Source: Candidatus Enterocloster excrementipullorum (GTDB lineage Bacteria > Bacillota > Clostridia > Lachnospirales > Lachnospiraceae). Taken from it: 40,456 bases of DNA. The notes under the pieces were generated by a model, which had not been told where the DNA came from, ran no database searches, and saw nothing but the letters and a program-made list of their open reading frames with translations. Where the stretch lies: contig DWWT01000039.1 of the NCBI GenBank assembly GCA_019119575.1, positions 1 to 40,456 on the forward strand. Direction: 5' to 3'. A program made the position numbers and the translations under genes. Of the stretch, positions 1 to 6,298 are shown piece by piece. Within the stretch, counting starts at the first letter, position 1; each line of letters starts with the position of its first letter.

Positions 1-290
1 AACAGTTTGTAACTCGTTGTTAGGGTAGGCCGTGTGTCTCTGGCTTTCCCTTTTCTATTGTTAATATAGCACATTTGGCAAAAAGGTGCAAGGGGCAGTT
101 GGTTCATTTTTGGGCAGCGAATCACGGCATCAAAATAAGACGGCGAGAATAGAGATCCTTTTTAACAGATGTGCCGTGCCCGGCAGACTGTGGCACATCT
201 ATGACACAAAAACAAAGGATTGTGCCACGGTGTGCCAGACGCGGCGTCAGGCACAGCGGCACCCTCCGGGGATACCACCTCGAAGGAGAG
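1..290. other. Intergenic region with enhancer-like palindromes, no convincing gene
   Basis: No reading frame here looks like a protein. The short frames lack ribosome binding sites and are arginine/proline-rich in the way chance frames are. The notable content is a cluster of TGTGCC/GGCACA half-sites at 170-255, annotated separately. The first 150 bases show nothing recognisable. Confidence 0.6.
167..255. promoter_or_regulatory. Palindromic TGTGCC sites, candidate enhancer (UAS) for sigma-54 promoter A
   Basis: Five TGTGCC or GGCACA hexamers start at 170, 192, 221, 231 and 250. They form two inverted repeats. The first has perfect 9-bp arms, AGATGTGCC at 167-175 and GGCACATCT at 192-200. 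The second is a 25-bp near-perfect palindrome at 231-255, with arms TGTGCCAGACGC and GCGTCAGGCACA around one central G and one mismatch. They lie about 190-250 bp upstream of the -12 element of the sigma-54 promoter at 417-433, a normal distance for binding sites of a bacterial enhancer-binding protein. The protein is not encoded in this window, so the assignment is inferred from position and symmetry. Confidence 0.6.
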
Positions 291-351
291 AAAGACAGGC
301 GGTTTGGAGCAGACCATAAATATATGGGAGGCTCAACCGCCTGTCTTTTTT
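291..351 (+). terminator. Rho-independent terminator
   Basis: A perfect 14-bp stem, AAAGACAGGCGGTT at 291-304 pairing with AACCGCCTGTCTTT at 335-348, runs into a T tract ending at 351. It lies between the candidate enhancer sites and the sigma-54 promoter. It may end an upstream transcript or insulate operon A from read-through. Confidence 0.8.
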
Positions 352-416
352 GATGCTTTTAGACGAATTTTTTGAAAAATCAGGCGTGCGCGGCAAAAGC
401 AGAGCGGTCAAAAAAG

Positions 417-433
417 TTGGCATCGAACTTGCT
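417..433 (+). promoter_or_regulatory. Sigma-54 (RpoN) -24/-12 promoter A
   Basis: TTGGCATCGAACTTGCT matches the sigma-54 consensus TGGCAC-N5-TTGC: TGGCAT at 418-423, five bases, TTGC at 429-432. The start point would be near 444, about 64 bases before the CoA-transferase start codon. The same 17-mer recurs with 1-3 changes at 5318-5334 and on the minus strand at 13897-13913. No matching sigma-70 boxes were seen upstream of this operon. Confidence 0.85.
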
Positions 434-507
434 TATTATAAAAGTGACCGTCCGGAACAGGCTTCCGGGCAGAGAGGAAATGATCCAAGAGATTGAAGGA
501 GGATACT

Positions 508-1728
508 ATGAGCAAGCCATTGGAAGGATTTCGCATTCTGGATTTCACACAGTTTATGTCAGGGCCCATGTGCACCCTGCTTTTAAGTGATTTCGGGGCA
601 GAGGTCATAAAGATTGAGAATCCGCCCCTGGGGGACGCCACCCGCTACGGCGCCATTGTGGACAACGGGGTGAGCGGCCACTTCGCCACCAGAAACCGGG
701 GCAAGAAGAGCATTGTCATGAATATGAAGGATGAGAAGCAGAAGGAGCTGTTTCTGGAGCTTTTAAAGACAGCCGACGCGGTGGTGGAGAACTACAAGCC
801 GGGCACCATGGAAAAGTTTGGCCTTTCCTTTGAGAAAATGCAGGAGGTCAATCCGAAAATCGTTCTCACATCCATCTCCGGCTACGGCCAGGAAGGCCCT
901 TATGCCAGCCACGGCGCTTTTGACCAGACCATCCAGGCGGAGTCCGGCGTGATGAGCGTCACGGGATTTCCCGGAACGGACCCGGTAAAATGCGGCGTGC
1001 CCATCGCGGACTACTGCGGCGGGCTGTGCGGATGCATCGGCACCCTTATGGCTATGCTGGAGGCACAGAGAACCGGACATGGCCGGCACGTGGATGTGTC
1101 CATGATGGACGCCATGATTTTCTGTCTGGAAAATTCCATGACCACTTATCTGCGCAACGGGGTGATTCCGGAGCAGACAGGAAACGGCTACGCCTCCTCA
1201 GCTCCCATCGGCGCGTACAAGTGCCGGGACGGCGTGCCGCTCATGATTTCCGTGAGCACCGACAGCCTGTGGCAGTCCTTCTGCAGGGCCGTTGACCGGC
1301 CGGATTGGGCGGCGGACGAGAGCCTTGCCACCATGACCCAGCGGGCGAACCGGAGAGCGGAAGTGGACGCCATGGTGGCGGAGCTCTTCTCCCATTATGA
1401 CTCGGAGGAGCTTGCCCGGCGGATGCAGGAGGCCAAGATGGTTTACGGGAAGGTGAACAATCTGGCGGCTGTGGCGGAGCATCCCCAGGTGGCGTTCCGC
1501 AAGACCATGGTGAATGCTTCCTATCCCAACGGCGTATCCTTTACGGTGCCGGGCAGCCCCATTCTCATGAGCGGCATGGAGCGGCAGATGGAGTATGAGG
1601 CGGTTCCCCTGGGCTACAACACCATTGAAGTGTTAAAGGAAGTGGCGGACGAGGACAAGGTGCACGAGATCTTTGATCCGGTGTTAAAAAATGTGGAAGA
1701 GACCATCAAGACAAGATACGGAAAATAG
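508..1728 (+). CDS. Class III CoA-transferase (CaiB/BaiF family)
   Basis: A 406-residue cytoplasmic protein of the family III CoA-transferases (CaiB, formyl-CoA transferase, BaiF), which move CoA from an acyl-CoA donor to a carboxylic acid. The N-terminal signature GFRILDFTQFMSGP and the block RHVDVSMMDAM are typical. The family's catalytic aspartate appears to be Asp168 in the PIADYCGG motif. The length is normal for the family. The ATG at 508 is preferred to an in-frame TTG at 493 because AAGGAGG lies at 496-502. It is the first gene of operon A, just behind a sigma-54 promoter, so it probably performs CoA activation of the pathway substrate. The acid used cannot be read from the sequence. 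Confidence 0.9.
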   Translation: MSKPLEGFRILDFTQFMSGPMCTLLLSDFGAEVIKIENPPLGDATRYGAIVDNGVSGHFATRNRGKKSIVMNMKDEKQKELFLELLKTADAVVENYKPGTMEKFGLSFEKMQEVNPKIVLTSISGYGQEGPYASHGAFDQTIQAESGVMSVTGFPGTDPVKCGVPIADYCGGLCGCIGTLMAMLEAQRTGHGRHVDVSMMDAMIFCLENSMTTYLRNGVIPEQTGNGYASSAPIGAYKCRDGVPLMISVSTDSLWQSFCRAVDRPDWAADESLATMTQRANRRAEVDAMVAELFSHYDSEELARRMQEAKMVYGKVNNLAAVAEHPQVAFRKTMVNASYPNGVSFTVPGSPILMSGMERQMEYEAVPLGYNTIEVLKEVADEDKVHEIFDPVLKNVEETIKTRYGK

Positions 1729-1743
1729 AAGGGAGTATGAGAG

Positions 1744-2340
1744 ATGGAACGATTAATTGAATGCGGAAAAGTGGAGGAGATTGTATTTGCGCGCTTTCAG
1801 CCGGGAGAGGACATTCTGTATGCCCTGTATGATATCTGCCGGAAGAAGGATATTAAGACCGGCGTGATTTTGGACGGCAGCGGGAGCGCGGTGGATTTTA
1901 CGTATCAGCATTTTCCCATCAACCCCAAGCTGTGCCCCACCAATGTGTCCATCGGGACCATGCCGGGAAAATGTGAGCTGAGCATCCACGGAACCATCGG
2001 TTCCACGGTGTGCAATCTGAAGGAGGGGGAGACACCGGACCAGGTGGTGGACCGCATGTTCCCCACAATCCCCGGATTGTGGGAGGGACCCAAGGAGAAA
2101 TGGCCCATGGTGGGCTGTGAGTACGGCCCCGGCACCCCCTACATCCATGCCCACTGTGTGGCGAGCAATGCGGACTATACGGTCTGCGGCCATCTGATGC
2201 CGGGCACCAAGGTCGCCTCCGGAGACCCCACAAAGCCCTCCCACTTTACGGTCATCATCGCGAAGGTGAGCGGCGTGGAGCTGCAGGCCACCATTGACCA
2301 CGAAATCGGCTTTTATCAGAACCTGGTGCGGACAGAGTGA
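1744..2340 (+). CDS. PPC (DUF296) domain protein
   Basis: A 198-residue protein resembling the PPC/DUF296 fold (plant and prokaryote conserved domain, AF0104-like), suggested by FARFQPGEDILYAL near the N-terminus and the His-containing GHLMPGTKV motif near residue 150. It lacks the AT-hook of plant homologues, and bacterial single-domain members have no settled function. Because the fold resembles acetolactate decarboxylase-type enzymes and the gene sits inside a catabolic operon 15 bases after the CoA-transferase, an enzymatic or metal-binding role is plausible, but this is inference. Residues such as HAHCVASN could be metal ligands. Confidence 0.75.
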   Translation: MERLIECGKVEEIVFARFQPGEDILYALYDICRKKDIKTGVILDGSGSAVDFTYQHFPINPKLCPTNVSIGTMPGKCELSIHGTIGSTVCNLKEGETPDQVVDRMFPTIPGLWEGPKEKWPMVGCEYGPGTPYIHAHCVASNADYTVCGHLMPGTKVASGDPTKPSHFTVIIAKVSGVELQATIDHEIGFYQNLVRTE

Positions 2341-2377
2341 GCCTGCCGGCGGGAGCTTCAGAGTAAAAGGAGGACAT

Positions 2378-3196
2378 ATGCGAAATTTATTTGAAAAAAA
2401 TCCGTTTTTGGAAAAGGTAAAATCCGGCAGGGCGCCGGTGGGATTCTTTAATTATCTGCGGGATACGGCGGTCCTGGATGTGGCGGGCACCGTGGGCTTT
2501 GACTTTGTGGTGATTGACAATGAGCACACCGCCATGGAGCGGGAGACCACGGAGAAGCTGATTTTAGCCGCGGAGCTGAACCGGGTGGTTCCCTTTGTCC
2601 GGGTGCCGGAGCTGATTCCCTATCTCATGCGCAACTATATGGAGATGGGAGCCCGGGGCATCCTGGTGCCCCACATCCGCACCGGCGAGGAATGCCGCAG
2701 AGCCCAGGAGGCCCTCCGCTACCCGCCAAATGGAAATGCCAGCTGCTGCCGCTCCAACCATGCAGACGGCTTTGAGGCGAAAAACTGGATGAAGTATCTG
2801 GACCATGTGCAGGATCTCTGCTTTGTGCCCATGATTGAGGACCCGGAGGCCATCGACAACCTGGACGAGATTTTGGATGAGCTGGACCCGGAGCGGGATA
2901 TGGTGATGTTCGGCAAGGCGGATTACGGCCAGGCCCTGGGCTCCTTAAATCCGGACGGAACCTTTACGTCCGCGGTAAATGAGGGATATCTGAAGGTATT
3001 GGAGCGCTGCCGGGAGCGGCACATCGGATTCATGGCCTGTCCCTCAGCGGGGCCGGACGGGCAGACCGCGGCGGATGTGGCAAAGGTCATCGAGGAGGGC
3101 TGCAGCGCCGTGGTTCTCAACACGGACCAGCTCACCCTGGCGGCGGCATTTCACAGCATTGTGGGAAAATGCCTGGATTTAAAAATTAAGGAATGA
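2378..3196 (+). CDS. HpcH/HpaI-type aldolase/lyase
   Basis: A 272-residue TIM-barrel protein of the HpcH/HpaI aldolase and citrate-lyase-beta superfamily, which makes or breaks C-C bonds next to a pyruvate or acyl-CoA enolate using a divalent metal. The family blocks are visible: FDFVVIDNEHTAMER, RGILVPHIRTGEE, MIEDPEAIDNLDEIL and FGKADYGQALG. The last replaces the usual DLS with DYG. The start at 2378 follows AAAGGAGG (2367-2374); an earlier in-frame start at 2294 lies inside the previous gene and is rejected. It is the third gene of operon A. It could perform a retro-aldol step on a hydroxylated intermediate. The substrate is unknown. Confidence 0.82.
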   Translation: MRNLFEKNPFLEKVKSGRAPVGFFNYLRDTAVLDVAGTVGFDFVVIDNEHTAMERETTEKLILAAELNRVVPFVRVPELIPYLMRNYMEMGARGILVPHIRTGEECRRAQEALRYPPNGNASCCRSNHADGFEAKNWMKYLDHVQDLCFVPMIEDPEAIDNLDEILDELDPERDMVMFGKADYGQALGSLNPDGTFTSAVNEGYLKVLERCRERHIGFMACPSAGPDGQTAADVAKVIEEGCSAVVLNTDQLTLAAAFHSIVGKCLDLKIKE

Positions 3197-3210
3197 TCGG
3201 GAGGCACAGT

Positions 3211-3999
3211 ATGGAATACAACTATGATGAAAAACAGCTTCGCATTCAGCAGCAGTTTTACGATGACCGGGGAAAATGGAAATGGAACGACACCTGGGCC
3301 ACCATCCTGGCGCTGAATCCGGACATTATGAGCGCCTACTCCACCATGTCCTCCCTGGCTCACAAGAAGGGGTATCTCTCCCCCAAGGTGAAGGAACTGA
3401 TCTACGTGGCCATTGACAATGCCATCACCCACTACTACACGCCGGGAATGATCTCCCACTTAAAACACGGGATGAATGACCTGGGCTGCACCAAGGAGGA
3501 GCTGATGGAGGTCTTTGCCATCACCAGCACCATCGGAACTCCCACATTTACCGTGGGTGTGCCCATCCTGCGGGAGGCGCTGCGGCAGAGAGGGACGGAC
3601 ATCTCCGCCCAGGATCTGACGGAGCACCAGAAGGAATTAAAAGAGCGGTGGATTAAGGAAAACGGCTTCTGGAACTACGATATGGACAGCATCCTGAAGC
3701 TGGACACAGATATGTTTGAGGCGTATATGAACTACGCGGCAGCCTCGGCAAACGGCGCCCTGGATCCCCAGACCCGGGAGCTGGTGTACATAGCGGTGAA
3801 TGCCTCCCCCACAGCCCTCAACACCTTCAGCATGGAGCTTCACATCAAGAAGGCGCTGGACCTGGGGGTTACGGTGGAGCAGATCATGGAAGTGTTTGAG
3901 CTGGTGGCCTGCCTGGGAATCCACTCCGTGACAGTGGGCATCCCGGCGGTGAACGAGGTATTAAAAGAGAGAGGAGAGGAAGCAAATGACGGACATTAA
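3211..3999 (+). CDS. Carboxymuconolactone decarboxylase family protein, two tandem domains
   Basis: A 262-residue protein with two similar all-helical CMD/AhpD-fold halves, about residues 30-120 and 150-245. Each has the pattern (S/D)PxxxELxYxAxxA followed by a helix ending in ExMEVF or EELMEVF. The CxxC pair of AhpD-type peroxidase partners is absent from both halves, so a disulfide-reductase role is unlikely. That leaves a decarboxylase/lactone-type or unknown role. The start at 3211 has CGGGAGG at 3197-3203. The gene overlaps the next one by 14 bases, indicating coupled translation in operon A. Confidence 0.8.
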   Translation: MEYNYDEKQLRIQQQFYDDRGKWKWNDTWATILALNPDIMSAYSTMSSLAHKKGYLSPKVKELIYVAIDNAITHYYTPGMISHLKHGMNDLGCTKEELMEVFAITSTIGTPTFTVGVPILREALRQRGTDISAQDLTEHQKELKERWIKENGFWNYDMDSILKLDTDMFEAYMNYAAASANGALDPQTRELVYIAVNASPTALNTFSMELHIKKALDLGVTVEQIMEVFELVACLGIHSVTVGIPAVNEVLKERGEEANDGH

Positions 4000-4894
4000 T
4001 AAGGATATGTTTAAGGATTTGATCGGAAGGGGCTGCGGTGCCCGGAAGATGGAGTACGACTGGAGAAATGTGGTGCTCTACGCCCTGGGCGTGGGTGCGG
4101 GAAAATATGACCTCCCCTATATATTTGAGCAGAATCCGGGCGGGCTCAAGATTCTTCCCACTTTTGCCCTTCTTCCCTACCTGAACAATGTGAACATGGA
4201 GCCCCTGCGCCATGTGCCCTACGCGCCCAATGAGATTGTGGGAGATTTCATCACGGAGAAGCTGGGATATCTCCAGAACCGGCTGCACATGGCCATGGAT
4301 TTGATCCTGCACCGTCCCCTCCCCGTGGAGGGCGCATTCCTCACCGAGGACCGGGTCAACGACGTGCTGGACCGGGGCGAGGGAAAAGGCGTGGTGGCAG
4401 ACTGCCAGATGGATATCTATGACCGGGCGGGAAATCCCCTGGCCACCCTGCACAGCTACCACTACCATTCCGCATTCGGCGGCTTCGGAGGACCTGCTTT
4501 TAAGTCCCCCAAGCAGCCCTATCCGGACCGTCCGGCGGACATCGAGGTCACAGAGTACATGGCGGACAACCTGGCGGTGCTCTACCGTCTGACCGGAGAC
4601 ACCAACCGGGTGCACATTGACCCAAAAATGGCGGAGGATTTCGGCTACAAGATGCCCTTTATGCAGGGGCTGTGCACCTACGGGTTCGTGACGCGTATGC
4701 TGATTCAGGCCGTGATGCCCTATGAGCCGGAGCGGGTGAAGCACGTGTACGCCCAGATGCGGGCCGTGTGCTATCCGGGCCAGAATATGAAGCTTGAGGC
4801 GTGGAAGCTGGAGGAGGGGAAGATTATTTTCCAGCTGAAGGACGAGGAAGACCGGCTGATTCTGGGGAACGGACTCTTTGAGTACCAGGCGTAG
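3986..4894 (+). CDS. MaoC-like / hydratase-2-type enoyl-CoA hydratase (double hotdog)
   Basis: A 302-residue protein with the two-hotdog layout of hydratase 2, as in the hydratase part of peroxisomal multifunctional enzyme 2. The N-terminal half carries YDWRNVVLYALGVGAG, a block typical of that family. The C-terminal half carries the active-site pattern GDTNRVHIDPKMAEDFGY, with the Asp and His of the hydratase motif, followed by MQGLCTYGF. Members usually hydrate trans-2-enoyl-CoA to the (R)-3-hydroxyacyl-CoA. It is the last gene of operon A and overlaps the CMD gene. Together with the SDR of operon B it recalls the SDR plus hydratase pairing of MFE-2, which would act on branched or bulky acyl-CoAs. 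That link is inference. Confidence 0.85.
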   Translation: MTDINKDMFKDLIGRGCGARKMEYDWRNVVLYALGVGAGKYDLPYIFEQNPGGLKILPTFALLPYLNNVNMEPLRHVPYAPNEIVGDFITEKLGYLQNRLHMAMDLILHRPLPVEGAFLTEDRVNDVLDRGEGKGVVADCQMDIYDRAGNPLATLHSYHYHSAFGGFGGPAFKSPKQPYPDRPADIEVTEYMADNLAVLYRLTGDTNRVHIDPKMAEDFGYKMPFMQGLCTYGFVTRMLIQAVMPYEPERVKHVYAQMRAVCYPGQNMKLEAWKLEEGKIIFQLKDEEDRLILGNGLFEYQA

Positions 4895-4921
4895 GGCCAT
4901 GGGCCGGCAAACTGCGCGGGC

Positions 4922-5011
4922 TGTGCCGGATGCGGCGCGCCATGTGCCATCTGTGCGGTTGGCGCTGTGCCATCCGGCCCTGTGTCAGGAAAATGTGCCA
5001 TGTCTTGTGCC
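4922..5011. promoter_or_regulatory. Tandem TGTGCC sites, candidate enhancer for sigma-54 promoter B
   Basis: Five TGTGCC hexamers in the same orientation start at 4922, 4943, 4966, 4994 and 5006, roughly 12-28 bases apart. The same hexamer builds the palindromes upstream of promoter A. The sites lie 322-412 bp from the -12 element at 5333. Subtracting the 164-bp inserted element gives about 158-248 bp, close to the 177-262 bp seen at promoter A. Binding by the same enhancer-binding protein is inferred. Confidence 0.5.
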
Positions 5012-5130
5012 GTGTGTGCGCCGGATGATACAATGAAGGCAGCCGTATAACCTTTGGCCGGGCAAGAAGATGCCCGCCGCACGAAACAGTTTTCCGCACG
5101 AAACGGTTTCCTACAGAGAAAGCTCCGGAT

Positions 5131-5294
5131 TAGAGCGTGTTTGAAAATTCATTCCCGCCATCTGTGTGCCCCACTTCGCGGTATCTTGGGGTCGAATTCA
5201 GTCAGCGCAGCCCACTGCGCCTCCTTCATTCGGCCCCAAGCTCCCACAAAGTGGAACGCACATCTGGCAGAAAGCAATTCTCAAACACGCTCTA
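5131..5294. mobile_element. 164-bp palindromic MITE-like element
   Basis: The two ends are inverted copies: TAGAGCGTGTTTGA at 5131-5144 and TCAAACACGCTCTA at 5281-5294. Internal sequence also matches when one half is reverse-complemented, for example CTTGGGG-TCGAAT against CTTGGGG-CCGAAT and GCGCAG in both arms, so most of the element folds into one long imperfect hairpin. It encodes no protein. A lone copy of one end lies at 32922-32939. The form fits a miniature inverted-repeat transposable element or a REP-like repeat. No clear target duplication was identified. Confidence 0.75.
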
Positions 5295-5317
5295 GGGCAG
5301 GACATGCGGAAACAGAG

Positions 5318-5334
5318 TTGGCATCAAACTTGCT
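5318..5334 (+). promoter_or_regulatory. Sigma-54 (RpoN) -24/-12 promoter B
   Basis: TTGGCATCAAACTTGCT differs from promoter A by one base: TGGCAT at 5319-5324, five bases, TTGC at 5330-5333. Similarity to promoter A continues downstream (an AGTGA block follows in both). The start point would be near 5345, about 68 bases before the SDR gene, nearly the same leader length as in operon A. Confidence 0.85.
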
Positions 5335-5412
5335 GTTTAATAGAGTGAAAACATAATACGGGACGGAGAAGCCCCGAACATCTAAAAACACTTTGAAGGA
5401 GGAATTTTTGTT

Positions 5413-6198
5413 ATGGGATTACTGACAGGTAAGAATGGAATTATCGTGGGAGCAAGCCAGGGAATCGGACTTGGAATCGCAAAGAAGTTCGTCCAGGAGG
5501 GCGCGAACATCATCATGACCGCCAGAAGCAAGGACAAGCTGGAGGCAGCCTGCGCGGAGGTGAACGCGGCGGAGGGAGCCGCAGGCAAGGCCATCGCCAT
5601 GACCGGCGACCTGCAGAGCGCGGAGGACGCGGCAAGGATTTTCAAGGCGGTCGTTGATACCTGGGGCCGGGTGGACTTCTTGGTAAACAATGCGGCAATC
5701 GGCGAGATGCAGACCCTGGAGGCTGTGGACATTGACCGGATTGATTCCATTCTCTTGACAAACATCAAGGGCCCCATGGTTTACTGCAAGGAGGCTCTCA
5801 AGTATATGATCGAGCAGAACAGCGGCGTGATTCTGAACGTATCTTCCATCAACGGAATCCGCCCCCTGTGCGGGATTGTGTATTCCTCCTCCAAGGGCGG
5901 CGTGAACACGTTTACCGAGGCGCTGGCCCTGTATCTGACGAGAATCGGCGCGAATGTGCGGGTGAACGCCCTGTGCCCGGGCTTTACCTATTCTCCCACA
6001 TCCTTAAATCACGATGCGGTTCCCCATACCTTGCGGGACGGCATGATGAACGCCATCCGGGACCAGAGCTCCGTGCGCAGGGACGATGTGCGCGCCACTC
6101 CCGAGGAGCAGGCCAATGCGGCGCTTTTCCTGGTCAGCGACATGTCATCCGCCTGCCAGGGCGTAATCTTAAAGACCGACCACGGTTCTTATCTGTAA
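5413..6198 (+). CDS. Short-chain dehydrogenase/reductase
   Basis: A 261-residue classical SDR. It has the nucleotide-binding GASQGIG motif near residue 13, LVNNAA in place of NNAG, the catalytic serine in ILNVSS and the catalytic pair in YSSSKGG (Y-x3-K). The ribosome site GAAGGAGG lies just upstream of ATG 5413. An Arg in the TARSKDK segment after beta-2 suggests NADP(H) preference, though this is weak. It is the first gene of operon B. It probably interconverts a hydroxyl and a keto group on the CoA-linked intermediate, as BaiA or the SDR part of MFE-2 do. Substrate not known. Confidence 0.88.
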   Translation: MGLLTGKNGIIVGASQGIGLGIAKKFVQEGANIIMTARSKDKLEAACAEVNAAEGAAGKAIAMTGDLQSAEDAARIFKAVVDTWGRVDFLVNNAAIGEMQTLEAVDIDRIDSILLTNIKGPMVYCKEALKYMIEQNSGVILNVSSINGIRPLCGIVYSSSKGGVNTFTEALALYLTRIGANVRVNALCPGFTYSPTSLNHDAVPHTLRDGMMNAIRDQSSVRRDDVRATPEEQANAALFLVSDMSSACQGVILKTDHGSYL

Positions 6199-6218
6199 AT
6201 CGAACGGAGAAGTCAAAA

Positions 6219-6250
6219 GAGAGAAGGACGGGGAGGCCTGCCCTTCTCTC
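6219..6250 (+). other. Intercistronic hairpin in operon B
   Basis: GAGAGAAGG at 6219-6227 pairs with CCTTCTCTC at 6242-6250, without a following T tract. It sits in the 100-base gap between the SDR and the flavoenzyme genes. It is unlikely to terminate strongly and may affect mRNA processing or stability. Confidence 0.45.
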
Positions 6251-6298
6251 CGTATGTAGGGCGAAAGTTTATTACCATAACAGGAGGATGCATTTATC

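Larger units (their letters stand above)
4895..5412. other. Intergenic region between the two catabolic operons
   Basis: This 518-base gap contains, in order, a tandem TGTGCC cluster (4922-5011), a 164-bp palindromic MITE-like element (5131-5294) and a sigma-54 promoter (5318-5334). No protein-coding frame with a ribosome binding site is visible, and no T-tailed terminator for operon A was found. Confidence 0.7.

Noticed and set aside
86..353. Short plus-strand open frames at the left end
   Set aside because: They overlap the palindromes and terminator, lack ribosome sites and resemble no protein family.
493..507. Upstream TTG start for the CoA-transferase
   Set aside because: The AAGGAGG site lies inside this extension and is correctly spaced for the ATG at 508.
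3884..4900. Long minus-strand open frame of 338 codons
   Set aside because: It is antisense to the hydratase-2 gene, has no ribosome site, and its His/Leu/Arg-rich composition is that of a shadow frame.
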